Made by a program: the position numbers and the translations under genes. DNA of 37,720 nucleotides, from assembly GCA_913020255.1 (NCBI GenBank), contig CAJWAW010000004.1, forward strand, positions 1-37,720. Reading direction: 5' to 3'. Each line of letters opens with the position of its first letter. Position 1 is the first letter of the stretch. The notes under the pieces are model-generated. The model saw only the letters and a list, made by a program, of their open reading frames with translations. It was not told the DNA's origin and did not search any database. Below are positions 25,384 to 33,607 of the stretch, piece after piece. The stretch is from an uncultured Fidelibacterota bacterium (GTDB lineage: Bacteria > Marinisomatota > Marinisomatia > SCGC-AAA003-L08 > GCA-002707645).

Positions 25384-27338
25384 TATAATGAAAGTTTCAC
25401 TTTACAGTTTGAATTTTTTTCAATTTTTTTACCAGGCTTAATTGATTGCCAAACAATTTTTCCGCTAAGCCCTAAAGGTTCTAATCTTACTCCAGATAAA
25501 TTCGCTGTATAAAGAGCATTTCTTAGCGTCTTTCCTATTAAGTCAGGCATAGTTGGTGAATTTTTTTTTTCAAAGATTGGAACAGTTATTGAATCTCTTT
25601 TAATATTATGCTTTGAGTTATTTTTTTGTAATAATAGTTTTTGATTTTTCATCGGATTATATTCTTTATCCATAATAATTAATCTATTTATGATATTTTT
25701 TGATACAGGTACTGCAGATTCATTTGACCAATGCTTGCCGTAAATAGGGGAGTCTATAGAAATAATGATTACAAATTCAGGGCTATCAATTGGGAATATT
25801 GAAGCGAAAGAAGAAATGAATTTTTGGGAAGAATATTCTCTATTAATAAATTTTTGAGCAGTACCAGTTTTTCCACCAACATTATAACCATTAAGATTTA
25901 AATTTTTTGCAGTTCCATTATCAACGACATCTTTTAATATATTTAGAATAGTATCAGATAGACTACTGTTAAATACTTGCCTTATTGGAGTAACTTTTCT
26001 ACTATAAATATTTTTGTGATTATTATTTATTGATTTTATTATATGCGGCTTAAGTAAAAAACCACCGTTTGCTATTGCGGAGTATGCAAGAGCTAATTGT
26101 ACGTTTGTTACTCCAATTTCTTGGCCAATAGAAATGTAAGTTTTTGATGTTTTAGACCAGTTTGGTAGGCTTCTTAATTTTCCACCTGATTCGCTTTTAA
26201 ATGGTAACCCCGTTTTTGTTCCAAATCCAAAATTTAAACATAGTTGATATATATCTTTGCGATTCATTTCATTTACAATCTTTGATATTCCTATATTGCT
26301 TGAATGTATAAAGATATCTTTAATAGATAAAGAATCATGAGCTTCATGATCATTTAATTTATTTATATGAGTTAAATTATAACTTCCATTTTCACAGAAA
26401 TATTTCTTATTTTCAATATCATAATTATATTTCATAGAAGATATCAATGGAATTATTTTTAAAGTTGAGCCAGGTTCATATGAATCAGATATAGTCCTAT
26501 TTTTATAGCTATTTAAATTATAATTATAGTAATTATTAGGATTAAAATCAGGTATTGATGCAATAGCTAAGATATCCCCTGTACTAGGGTCTATGATAAT
26601 TCCATTAGCTGATTCTGCATGAGTCATATTTACTGCATTTTTCAACTCCTCCTGTAGAATATTTTGTATTTCTATATCAATTGTTAATGTTATATCTTTA
26701 CCATCAATATCCATTTCAAGGTGATGATACCCCTTGTGAAATTTTCCTTTCGCACCTTTTTTTAATTTAATCATCGTTGTATCACCAGAAAGTATTGTAT
26801 TTAAGCTTTTTTCTATTCCTGACTTTCCACTGCCTTCTAAATCAACATATCCTATAGTTTGGCATGCTAAATTATTATATGGATAAAATCTTTTATTCTT
26901 TTTTTCTATATTGAGTCCATTTATTGTTTGAAGATTATCAATAATTTTTTTACAATCGGTGAATAGTATATTTTTTTCTATTTTAACATAGTTAGATTTT
27001 TTGTTTAAAAGTTTTATATATATGCTATCAGGTTTATTAAAGTTTTTTGAGAAAATATCAATGATTTTAGTTTTATCGAAAGATTTGTTAGTATTAACCC
27101 AAAAATCATATTTATTTATTGTTAAAGATAGCTGCTTATTATTTCTATCTAGTATTGCACCTCTATTGCCTTTAATTTTTTGAGATTTAAACGCTATTTT
27201 ATTAACTTTATTTTTGATTTCTTGATAGTCTAAAATTTGTATTTGAAAAAATGATAGAATAATGATGAAGCTAATACTTACTATCACTATTGACAAAATA
27301 TTAATTCTATTTGAATAAAATTGGAAAAATTTTCTCAT
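25383..27338 (-). CDS. ftsI: Septal peptidoglycan transpeptidase FtsI (PBP3) with a C-terminal PASTA domain
   Basis: Class B penicillin-binding protein of 651 residues; cross-links septal peptidoglycan in complex with FtsW. One membrane helix (about residues 13-33), then the pedestal domain (KGNRGAILDRNNKQLSLTI; FYPYNNLACQTIGYVD). The transpeptidase domain has all three active-site motifs: Ser291-x-x-Lys294 in EPGSTLKIIP, Ser346-Ser-Asn348, and Lys490-Thr-Gly492 in GGKTGTAQKF. A single PASTA domain closes the protein (about 590-651, MPDLIGKTLRNALYTANLSG and a hydrophobic last strand). PASTA-tailed division PBPs are known in Bacteroidetes, Firmicutes and Actinobacteria but not in E. coli FtsI. 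Confidence 0.96.
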   Translation of the reverse strand: MRKFFQFYSNRINILSIVIVSISFIIILSFFQIQILDYQEIKNKVNKIAFKSQKIKGNRGAILDRNNKQLSLTINKYDFWVNTNKSFDKTKIIDIFSKNFNKPDSIYIKLLNKKSNYVKIEKNILFTDCKKIIDNLQTINGLNIEKKNKRFYPYNNLACQTIGYVDLEGSGKSGIEKSLNTILSGDTTMIKLKKGAKGKFHKGYHHLEMDIDGKDITLTIDIEIQNILQEELKNAVNMTHAESANGIIIDPSTGDILAIASIPDFNPNNYYNYNLNSYKNRTISDSYEPGSTLKIIPLISSMKYNYDIENKKYFCENGSYNLTHINKLNDHEAHDSLSIKDIFIHSSNIGISKIVNEMNRKDIYQLCLNFGFGTKTGLPFKSESGGKLRSLPNWSKTSKTYISIGQEIGVTNVQLALAYSAIANGGFLLKPHIIKSINNNHKNIYSRKVTPIRQVFNSSLSDTILNILKDVVDNGTAKNLNLNGYNVGGKTGTAQKFINREYSSQKFISSFASIFPIDSPEFVIIISIDSPIYGKHWSNESAVPVSKNIINRLIIMDKEYNPMKNQKLLLQKNNSKHNIKRDSITVPIFEKKNSPTMPDLIGKTLRNALYTANLSGVRLEPLGLSGKIVWQSIKPGKKIEKNSNCKVKLSL

Positions 27339-27628
27339 CTATTTTTATCTATATTTATTATTAAAGTTTCAGGAACTGCTACAACCATTTTATCTGATAA
27401 GTAATTTGATATATAATCATGACTCATAAGATAATCTCTTGAGCTTTGCAATTCTTTAACTATACCAGAATTATTTATATAAGTATTGTTTAATGACTCT
27501 ATTTCTCCTTGAGTTTTAATAAACTCATTCTTCATTGAAATTTTTAATATAAGTATTATGAATAATAATATTATGGTTGAAGTGTAAAAAATGAAGTCTA
27601 GAGAATTATTATTTTTAATTCTTTTCAT
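27335..27628 (-). CDS. ftsL: FtsL-like cell division protein
   Basis: A 97-residue single-pass protein: short basic N-terminus (MKRIKNNN), membrane helix at about residues 11-30, then a short coiled-coil-like stretch (NEFIKTQGEIESLNN) and the ending SDYISNYLSDKMVV-type segment (residues about 66-85) that recalls the FtsL pattern of an Ala/Ser-rich helix followed by a Pro-containing tail. FtsL proteins are too diverged to identify by sequence alone, so position between rsmH and ftsI, size and topology carry the call. It overlaps both neighbours by 4 bases. It would help assemble FtsQ and FtsW-FtsI at the septum. Confidence 0.8.
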   Translation of the reverse strand: MKRIKNNNSLDFIFYTSTIILLFIILILKISMKNEFIKTQGEIESLNNTYINNSGIVKELQSSRDYLMSHDYISNYLSDKMVVAVPETLIINIDKNR

Positions 27629-28548
27629 CTTATCCTTTCGGCCACTCTAAGTTTAGCACTTCTTGATCTCGGATTTTTTTTTCTATTTATAGATGATTCT
27701 AAGATAGGTTTTTTTGTTAATATTTTAAATTCAATATTGGTGTAGCTGCAATCAATGTCATATGAATAATCCTTATAAATAACCCCATCTTTTAAAAAAT
27801 GTTTTATTATTCTATCTTCAATTGAATGAAATGTTATTACTGAAATTTTTCCTCCTATTGATAAATAATCAATAGTTGATTGCAGTGCTTTTTTGAAATT
27901 TTCAATTTCATTATTAACTAGAATTCTCATAACCTGAAATACTTGAGATAGTTTTCTATAATTCTCATTAGATATTGCATTATATATAGCTTTTTTTAAG
28001 TCAAATGTTGTTTCTATTATTTTTTTCTTTCTATAATTAACAATATTCTTAGCAATTTTACTAGAATGATTGATATCTCCATAAATTTTCAATGCATTTG
28101 ATAACTCGTTTTCAGATATTGTGTTTATTATTTCTTTAGCGGTTGCAGTATTTTTATCAATGTTATTAAACCTCATATCAAGATTAGCTTCTTTCATATA
28201 TGAAAAACCCCTATGCGCTGAATCTATTTGGTAGGAGGAGATACCAAGATCAAAAAGAAAACCATCAACTTTTTTAATACCCATTTTCTCTAATATTTGA
28301 GGAAACACACTGTAACAACAATTGTGCAGAGAAATATTCTTATTATGATGATTTAATTTTCTTTTTGTTTTCTTCAACGCATAGGGGTCTAAATCAAGGC
28401 CAATTAATTGACCATTAGAATTTAATTTATTTAGTATTAGTTCTGAATGTCCACCAAATCCAATTGTGCAGTCCATATATATCCCCTTAGGATTAACATC
28501 TAATAATTCAATCACCTCATCCAATAAAACGGGGATGTGATGAATCAT
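27625..28548 (-). CDS. rsmH: 16S rRNA (cytosine1402-N4)-methyltransferase RsmH (MraW)
   Basis: SAM-dependent methyltransferase of 307 residues that methylates C1402 in the 16S rRNA decoding centre. It begins HIPVLLDEVIELLDVNPKGI, followed by the SAM-binding MDCTIGFGGHSELIL and LIGLDLDPYALK. DGFLFDLGISSYQID, RGFSYMKEANLDMRF, FQVMRILVNNEIENFKKAL and VITFHSIEDRIIKHFL are all RsmH signatures, ending in NPRSRSAKLRVAERI. Length is normal. It starts 9 bases after mraZ, the standard partner order. Confidence 0.98.
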   Translation of the reverse strand: MIHHIPVLLDEVIELLDVNPKGIYMDCTIGFGGHSELILNKLNSNGQLIGLDLDPYALKKTKRKLNHHNKNISLHNCCYSVFPQILEKMGIKKVDGFLFDLGISSYQIDSAHRGFSYMKEANLDMRFNNIDKNTATAKEIINTISENELSNALKIYGDINHSSKIAKNIVNYRKKKIIETTFDLKKAIYNAISNENYRKLSQVFQVMRILVNNEIENFKKALQSTIDYLSIGGKISVITFHSIEDRIIKHFLKDGVIYKDYSYDIDCSYTNIEFKILTKKPILESSINRKKNPRSRSAKLRVAERIR

Positions 28549-28557
28549 GTGTATAGA

Positions 28558-29007
28558 TTAAAAATTGATTTTATCTGCAAGATCTTCAAAGTCTTCATCC
28601 GATAAAAATTGTTTTTGTTTTTCATAATTGTCAAGTGTTGTTTTATTCCATAGCTCTATCTTTTTCACGACACCAATTACAATTACTTCTTTATCTATAT
28701 TAGCATATTCTAATAATAATTCAGGAATAGCTACCCTGCCTTGAGAATCATATTTGACATAATTTGCATGCCTGGTAATTTTTCGTATAAAGTTTCTATT
28801 TTTATTTTTTATGCTACTTAAAGATGATAATTGCTCTTCAACAATTTTCCATTCATTTAAAGGATATAGAAGTAAACATTCATCAAATCCCTTGCTTAGA
28901 ACAAACGTTTTATCATTATCAGAATCTAAAGCATTTCTAAATTTCGCAGGAATACTAAGTCTATTCTTTTGATCAACTAGATTAATATATTCGCCAGTAA
29001 ATGACAT
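28558..29007 (-). CDS. mraZ: Transcriptional regulator MraZ
   Basis: A 149-residue AbrB-like DNA-binding protein with two SpoVT/AbrB domains: residues about 5-50 (FTGEYINLVDQKNRLSIPAKFR, then FVLSKGFDECLLLYP) and about 80-130 (HANYVKYDSQGRVAIPELLLEY, KEVIVIGVVKKIELW). Each holds the D-x-x-x-R-(L/V)-x-IP core. MraZ forms rings and binds repeated TGGG-type boxes upstream of its own gene; in E. coli it represses the dcw operon. It is the first gene of the 14-gene operon here. Candidate boxes are seen 57-90 bases upstream. No strong Shine-Dalgarno precedes the ATG. Confidence 0.97.
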   Translation of the reverse strand: MSFTGEYINLVDQKNRLSIPAKFRNALDSDNDKTFVLSKGFDECLLLYPLNEWKIVEEQLSSLSSIKNKNRNFIRKITRHANYVKYDSQGRVAIPELLLEYANIDKEVIVIGVVKKIELWNKTTLDNYEKQKQFLSDEDFEDLADKINF

Positions 29008-29052
29008 ATTATTGTAATAGCCTTTATATTTTAAATATTATTTTATAATGCT

Positions 29053-29097
29053 TGGGAAAAATCCCCACACTTACCCATATTTTAACAATAATCCCCA
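29053..29097 (-). promoter_or_regulatory. Candidate MraZ operator: phased TGGG boxes
   Basis: Read on the - strand toward mraZ, three TGGG boxes occur at 29094-29097, 29074-29077 and 29064-29067, spaced 20 and 10 bases, so all face the same side of the helix. A fourth, in opposite orientation, is at 29053-29056 and forms a short inverted repeat with the last box. Known E. coli MraZ boxes are TGGG direct repeats about 9-10 bases apart just upstream of mraZ. The G/C runs stand out in otherwise almost pure A/T. A TATAAA at 29042-29047 (- strand) could be the -10 element, which would put the nearest box at -35. Binding is inferred. Confidence 0.6.
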
Positions 29098-29178
29098 TTG
29101 TAAAGCAATATAATAATATATTTTTTTTATAATCTTATATTATAATTAAATTAATATTTAGTATTATTTAATTATTGA
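29098..29178 (+). promoter_or_regulatory. AT-only probable promoter region for the rmuC unit
   Basis: The rest of the divergent mraZ-rmuC gap is almost pure A/T. It holds perfect TATAAT hexamers at 29109-29114, 29128-29133 and 29141-29146, any of which could serve as a -10 element for rmuC. No good TTGACA-like -35 at the right spacing was found, and in such AT-rich DNA TATAAT is expected by chance, so the exact promoter cannot be chosen. Confidence 0.35.
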
Positions 29179-30309
29179 ATGGGAAATTTTATGTTAATAG
29201 CTATTTTAGTATTATTAGGTTTTATTTTAGGCCTCTTGTTAGGTTATTTTTATGCTTATTATGGTTATAAAAAAAATATAAATCATGAGTTAGGTAAGCA
29301 AGAGGAAGGATATTTGAAAATAAAAAAAGAATTAGAAAACTCATTTAAATCGATTGCAATGGACGTAACGCAGTCTAATTCTACTGAATTCTTAAAATTA
29401 GCTAATGAAAAATTCTCGGACTTATCTAAGAAGTCTGAATCAACCCTAAATCAAAAAAAAGAACTTATTGATCATAGTTTAAATGAAATGTCAAAAAAAT
29501 TAGAGTCAATAAACAAACAATCTAATGAATTAAATTCTTCATTAAATCAGAATAGAGAAGAAACTAGTAAGTTAAGAGATACAACTGTTAAGCTTAATAA
29601 AGTTCTTTCTTCTTCTCAAAAAAGAGGTCAATGGGGAGAAAGAATGGTTGAAGATATTTTACAAATTCTAGGTTTTGTGGAAAATGTAAATTATAAAAAA
29701 CAAGTTGTAATAAAATCAGGAGAAAGACCAGATTTTACATTTTTATTACCTAAGCAAAAGAAAATTAACATGGATGTTAAATTCCCACTAGAACATTATG
29801 AAAATTATATAAATGCTAATGATCAGGTTGTGATTTCTAGTGAAAGAAAAGATTTTTTATCAGATGTTAAAAATCATATTAAGTCTATATCTAATAAAGA
29901 ATATATTGATATTTCAGATGGTACTTTAGATTATGTGTTAATGTTTATTCCTAATGAATCAATTTACTCATTTATTAATAAAGAAGATCAGTCTATAATT
30001 GATTTTGCATTAAACAATAAAGTATTATTATGCTCTCCTATGACTTTATATGCAATCTTAGGATTAATAAATCAAGCAACAAGAAACTTTGTTATTGAAC
30101 AGAAAGCGTCTGAAGTTATGTCTTTGATGAATAAATTTAAAGTTCAATGGCAAAAATATTCTGAATTATTATTAAAGTTTGGAAGAAGTATAAATACAGT
30201 TCAGAATGATTATGATAATTTAGTTGGTACTAGGAAGACTGCTTTGGAAAGACCTTTAAAAGAGATAGAAGAAATATCTGAAAATATGAATCAAAAGGAG
30301 ATATCTTGA
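29179..30309 (+). CDS. rmuC: DNA recombination protein RmuC family
   Basis: A 376-residue protein: N-terminal membrane helix (about residues 4-28), long coiled coil (about 30-150, Lys/Glu/Ser-rich), then the RmuC nuclease-like domain with SSQKRGQWGERMVEDILQILGF, the KSGERPDFTFLLPKQKKINMDVKFPLEHYENY block with acidic and Lys residues as in restriction-endonuclease folds, and FIPNESIYSFI. RmuC limits inversions at short repeats in E. coli; its biochemistry is unclear. The start could instead be the ATG at 29191 (five codons in), which has a GGGA upstream at better distance; the function is not affected. It overlaps the next gene by 4 bases. Confidence 0.93.
   Translation: MGNFMLIAILVLLGFILGLLLGYFYAYYGYKKNINHELGKQEEGYLKIKKELENSFKSIAMDVTQSNSTEFLKLANEKFSDLSKKSESTLNQKKELIDHSLNEMSKKLESINKQSNELNSSLNQNREETSKLRDTTVKLNKVLSSSQKRGQWGERMVEDILQILGFVENVNYKKQVVIKSGERPDFTFLLPKQKKINMDVKFPLEHYENYINANDQVVISSERKDFLSDVKNHIKSISNKEYIDISDGTLDYVLMFIPNESIYSFINKEDQSIIDFALNNKVLLCSPMTLYAILGLINQATRNFVIEQKASEVMSLMNKFKVQWQKYSELLLKFGRSINTVQNDYDNLVGTRKTALERPLKEIEEISENMNQKEIS
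30295..30300 (+). promoter_or_regulatory. Shine-Dalgarno supporting a TTG start
   Basis: AAGGAG lies 5 bases before the TTG at 30306, inside the last codons of rmuC. It decides the unusual start of the beta-helix gene; the signal peptide begins right after it, and no in-frame ATG offers a full signal peptide. Confidence 0.85.
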
Positions 30310-31523
30310 AAATTAGCTTATTTATTTTATCATTTATATTTTGCTTATTAAGAGCAAATGAAAATGACTTTTATGCAAAAATTCAAAAAAAAATAATTTT
30401 TGCTTCAATTGGAGACACTATTTATTTGCCTGAGGGGAAAATTGATATTGATAGAAGTCTTTTAGCTTCTGGTCTAAAAAATGTAACTTTTTATGGACAT
30501 GGTATTGATAAAACTATTTTAAATTTTGAAAATCAAATAGAAGGTGCTGAGGGAATCAAAATTATAAATAGTGATAATATAATATTACAAAATTTTACTA
30601 TTGAAAATAGTAAGGGCGATCTAATTAAAGTAGAAGATACAGATGGGATTAAATTTATTAATATTAAAGCTCAATGGACCGGTGGACCAAAGAGTTCAAA
30701 TGGAAGTTATGCGCTATATCCTGTTAAGTCACAAAATGTATATATTGATTCATGTATTGCTATAGGTGCATCTGATGCAGGTATTTATGTTGGTCAATCC
30801 AAAAATATAATAGTTAAAAATTCTGAGGCATATTATAATGTTGCAGGCATTGAAATAGAAAATTCCACAAGCGCTGACGTTTTTAATAATTATACTCATA
30901 ATAATACTGGAGGCATATTAATTTTTGATTTACCAGATTTATTAATTAAAAAGGGTAGGCAGATTAGAGTTTTTAATAATATTGTAATAAATAATAATAT
31001 TTCAAATTTTGCTCCACCTGGTAATATTGTTGGAAAGGTACCTGCTGGTACAGGTGTTATGGTCTTGGCAGCATCTGAAGTAGAAATTTTTAATAATGAA
31101 ATATCAAATAATAAAACAGCTAATACATCAATTGTTAGTTATTTTATAATTGAAGAACCCATAACAGATTCCTTATATTATCCTTATCCAACTTCAATAT
31201 ATTTACATGATAATAAATATAAAAGAGACAAGCAGTTTCCTTCACTTTCATTTGATCAGCCAATTGGCTTTTTATTAGCATATAATTTTTGGCGTGATGT
31301 GCCAGATATTATTTATGATGGAATTATTGATAGCTCTAAAATAAAAGAAGGCATTTTATTGGATGAATATAAAATATGCATTGAAAATAATATAAATGCT
31401 AAATTTGTTAATTTAGATGCGGCAAATAATTTTGAAAATATGTCTCAAAATATTTTAAATCATTCTTGCTCTCACAAACGTTTGCCAAATGTGAAATTAT
31501 CATTAAATAATAATGAAAAATAA
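30306..31523 (+). CDS. Secreted parallel beta-helix protein, TIGR03805-like
   Basis: A 405-residue exported protein with a signal peptide (about residues 1-18, KISLFILSFIFCLLRANEND). Residues about 40-250 are right-handed parallel beta-helix coils: repeated segments such as NIILQNFTIENSKGD, NVYIDSCIAIGASDAGIYVGQSKNIIVKNSEAYYN, and VAGIEIENSTSADVFNNY-type turns. A later part has EVEIFNNEISNN and a C-terminal region with FVNLDAANNF. This matches the family I know as TIGR03805, which occurs regularly in two-gene pairs with the TIGR03806 cytochrome found immediately downstream. The function of the pair is unknown. It starts with TTG behind a strong Shine-Dalgarno, overlaps rmuC by 4 bases and the cytochrome gene by 11. 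Confidence 0.87.
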   Translation: MKISLFILSFIFCLLRANENDFYAKIQKKIIFASIGDTIYLPEGKIDIDRSLLASGLKNVTFYGHGIDKTILNFENQIEGAEGIKIINSDNIILQNFTIENSKGDLIKVEDTDGIKFINIKAQWTGGPKSSNGSYALYPVKSQNVYIDSCIAIGASDAGIYVGQSKNIIVKNSEAYYNVAGIEIENSTSADVFNNYTHNNTGGILIFDLPDLLIKKGRQIRVFNNIVINNNISNFAPPGNIVGKVPAGTGVMVLAASEVEIFNNEISNNKTANTSIVSYFIIEEPITDSLYYPYPTSIYLHDNKYKRDKQFPSLSFDQPIGFLLAYNFWRDVPDIIYDGIIDSSKIKEGILLDEYKICIENNINAKFVNLDAANNFENMSQNILNHSCSHKRLPNVKLSLNNNEK

Positions 31524-32556
31524 AGTTAAAATATTTTTTTTTGTAATACTTTCATATACATTTTCTGAAGAAGTAAAAAATAAATTATCAGATTATAATC
31601 TTTATGAAGGAGATCCTCATAATCTAATTACAACTGATCAATTTATTCCTTATGAATTAATTACTCCATTATTTACAGATTATGCTCATAAGCATAGAGC
31701 TATATATATTCCAACTAATACTAAGATCAAATATTATGATGAAAAAGTATTTGAATTTCCAATAGGAACAATTATAACAAAAACATTTTACTATCCTCAT
31801 GATTTTAATGATTTACAAAAAGGAATTAGTTTAAAAGAAACGCGAGTCATGATTCATGAAAAAAATGGTTGGATTGGATTGCCTTATATTTGGAATGAAG
31901 ATGAAACTGATGCATACTTAGAACCAGTTGGAGGTATTAAAAATGCTGAATGGATAGATGTTAATAATAATAAACAAATAATTGATTATATTATTCCGAA
32001 TATGAATCAATGCAAATCTTGCCATCATAGAAATAACAATGTGTTTTTACCTATAGGGCCAACAGCTAGGCAGTTAAATAGTAATTATAACTATAAAGAT
32101 GGAATTAAAAATCAAATTGAAAAATGGAATGATTTAGGACTGTTTTATAAGCTTATTAAAGATATGAAAACAGTTCCTAAAATTGCAAAGTGGGATGATC
32201 CTAAATCTGGATCATTAGATAAAAGAGCAAGAGCTTGGTTAGATATAAATTGTGCTCATTGTCATAATATAGATGGCCCAGCTAATAATACGGGTTTATT
32301 TTTAGATTACTATCAAACAGATGCTAAATCACTTGGAATTTTTAAAACTCCTGTTGCAGCAGGTAGAGGTTCTGGACATTTAAAATATGATATTTATCCA
32401 GGTTTTCCTGATAAATCAATAATGGTTTATAGGTTTAATTCAACTGATCCAGGCATTATGATGCCTGAAATAGGCAGATCTATTGTTCATAAAGAAGGTT
32501 TGGATTTAATTAAACAATGGATAAGAAAAATTGACTTATCTAGAGTAGAATTTTAA
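31513..32556 (+). CDS. Secreted diheme c-type cytochrome, SO2930 / TIGR03806-like
   Basis: A 347-residue exported protein with a signal peptide (about residues 1-18). The N-terminal part has the family pattern LSDYNLYEGD then PYELITPLFTDYAHKHRAIYIP and FPIGTIITKTFYYP. Two heme c attachment motifs are present: Cys167-Lys-Ser-Cys170-His171 and Cys247-Ala-His-Cys250-His251. MMPEIGRS near the end (after DPGI) is a likely Met axial-ligand region, as in class I cytochromes. The N-terminal two thirds do not resemble ordinary cytochromes. Always, in my knowledge, paired with a beta-helix protein like its upstream neighbour. Electron partner and substrate are unknown. Its last six codons overlap the end of the RodZ-like gene on the other strand. 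Confidence 0.9.
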   Translation: MKNKVKIFFFVILSYTFSEEVKNKLSDYNLYEGDPHNLITTDQFIPYELITPLFTDYAHKHRAIYIPTNTKIKYYDEKVFEFPIGTIITKTFYYPHDFNDLQKGISLKETRVMIHEKNGWIGLPYIWNEDETDAYLEPVGGIKNAEWIDVNNNKQIIDYIIPNMNQCKSCHHRNNNVFLPIGPTARQLNSNYNYKDGIKNQIEKWNDLGLFYKLIKDMKTVPKIAKWDDPKSGSLDKRARAWLDINCAHCHNIDGPANNTGLFLDYYQTDAKSLGIFKTPVAAGRGSGHLKYDIYPGFPDKSIMVYRFNSTDPGIMMPEIGRSIVHKEGLDLIKQWIRKIDLSRVEF

Positions 32557-33600
32557 GTATAATATTTTATTATTAGGGTTAAATGATCCTCTAACACTAA
32601 AATCTTCTTTACCTAAGTATTTAGATATAGAATTATTATTAATATCAATTTGCACATCTGCTGCGCTCCATAAATCAAAATAAATATTATTATTTTTTTT
32701 ATATTTCAATAAAGTGTCTTGTTCGGCTATAATATTACATTCTTCTATTTGCTTTTCATTATCATTATCATAGCTTATATTAATTTTTGTTTTTTTATTT
32801 GTTACTACCTTAAATACATAAGGTCTGTTTATATCAAATTTTAATTTATGGCTAGTTTCATTTATCAATTTGTCTTTGTCAAAATTTGAAGAATTTAACA
32901 ATTCTTCATTGATATCTTGATTAATATTGATTTTTCTATCGCTATTCACAACTTCTTCAATGTTAATATTAGATATTGTTTCCTTTTGAGCTCTATTTAA
33001 AAAACTAATTAAAATATAAATGAGTATTATTGATAATAATGTAAATATAGCATTAAATATTTTTTTTGGTTTTAAAAAATATACATCTTTGATGTTAAAG
33101 TTAACATTTTTTGATTTTTTAAAATCTTCAAAAATTAATTTATTTTCTATAATAAGATCTGATTTGTCATCTTTTTTTTCAGAGATGGAATTTAATTTAA
33201 CGATATCATTATTTATAGATTTAGTATTTTCATTTTTTAATATTATATCATTTAATTTATTGTTTTTTTCTTTGTTTGAAAGCTTTCTTGTTTCATTAAT
33301 TGTATTGCTTGCAGTAGATGGTTCTAGATTTTTAAAAATATTTTTTTTATTGATATTTGCTTCTTCTTCATATTCTTTTAAAACTTGGTTCGAATCAAGT
33401 TTTAAAAACTGTGCATAAGACTTTATAAATAATCTTAAAAAAGTAGGTGCGACAATATCTAAATCCCCTTTTTCAATAGATTCAAGGTAACTTATATTGA
33501 TTTTGGTTGCATCAGATATAGTTTGTAAATCTATTTGCTTAGATTCTCGAGCATCTTTTAAATTTTTATAAAATGGAATTTTATCGTTATTGTTACTCAT
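32536..33600 (-). CDS. RodZ-like helix-turn-helix membrane protein
   Basis: A 354-residue protein with a cytoplasmic HTH_25 domain (about residues 8-80: LKDARESKQIDLQTISDATK, then ISYLESIEKGDLDIVAPTFLRLFIKSYAQFLKLD), a charged low-complexity linker (about 85-175), one membrane helix (about 183-203, IFTLLSIILIYILISFL), and a C-terminal periplasmic beta domain of DUF4115 type (residues about 255-354, with VFKVVTNKKTKINIS and DLWSAADVQIDINN). That order is the RodZ layout; RodZ links MreB to the membrane and controls rod shape. No mreB is in the window, so the role is inferred. It is followed by nothing on the - strand: its 3' end meets the cytochrome gene head on. Confidence 0.87.
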   Translation of the reverse strand: MSNNNDKIPFYKNLKDARESKQIDLQTISDATKINISYLESIEKGDLDIVAPTFLRLFIKSYAQFLKLDSNQVLKEYEEEANINKKNIFKNLEPSTASNTINETRKLSNKEKNNKLNDIILKNENTKSINNDIVKLNSISEKKDDKSDLIIENKLIFEDFKKSKNVNFNIKDVYFLKPKKIFNAIFTLLSIILIYILISFLNRAQKETISNINIEEVVNSDRKININQDINEELLNSSNFDKDKLINETSHKLKFDINRPYVFKVVTNKKTKINISYDNDNEKQIEECNIIAEQDTLLKYKKNNNIYFDLWSAADVQIDINNNSISKYLGKEDFSVRGSFNPNNKILYLKFYSR

Positions 33601-33607
33601 AATTACT

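Noticed and set aside
29109..29146. A definite rmuC promoter at one of three TATAAT hexamers
   Set aside because: No suitable -35 at correct spacing for any of them, and such hexamers are expected by chance in this composition; kept only as a low-confidence region.
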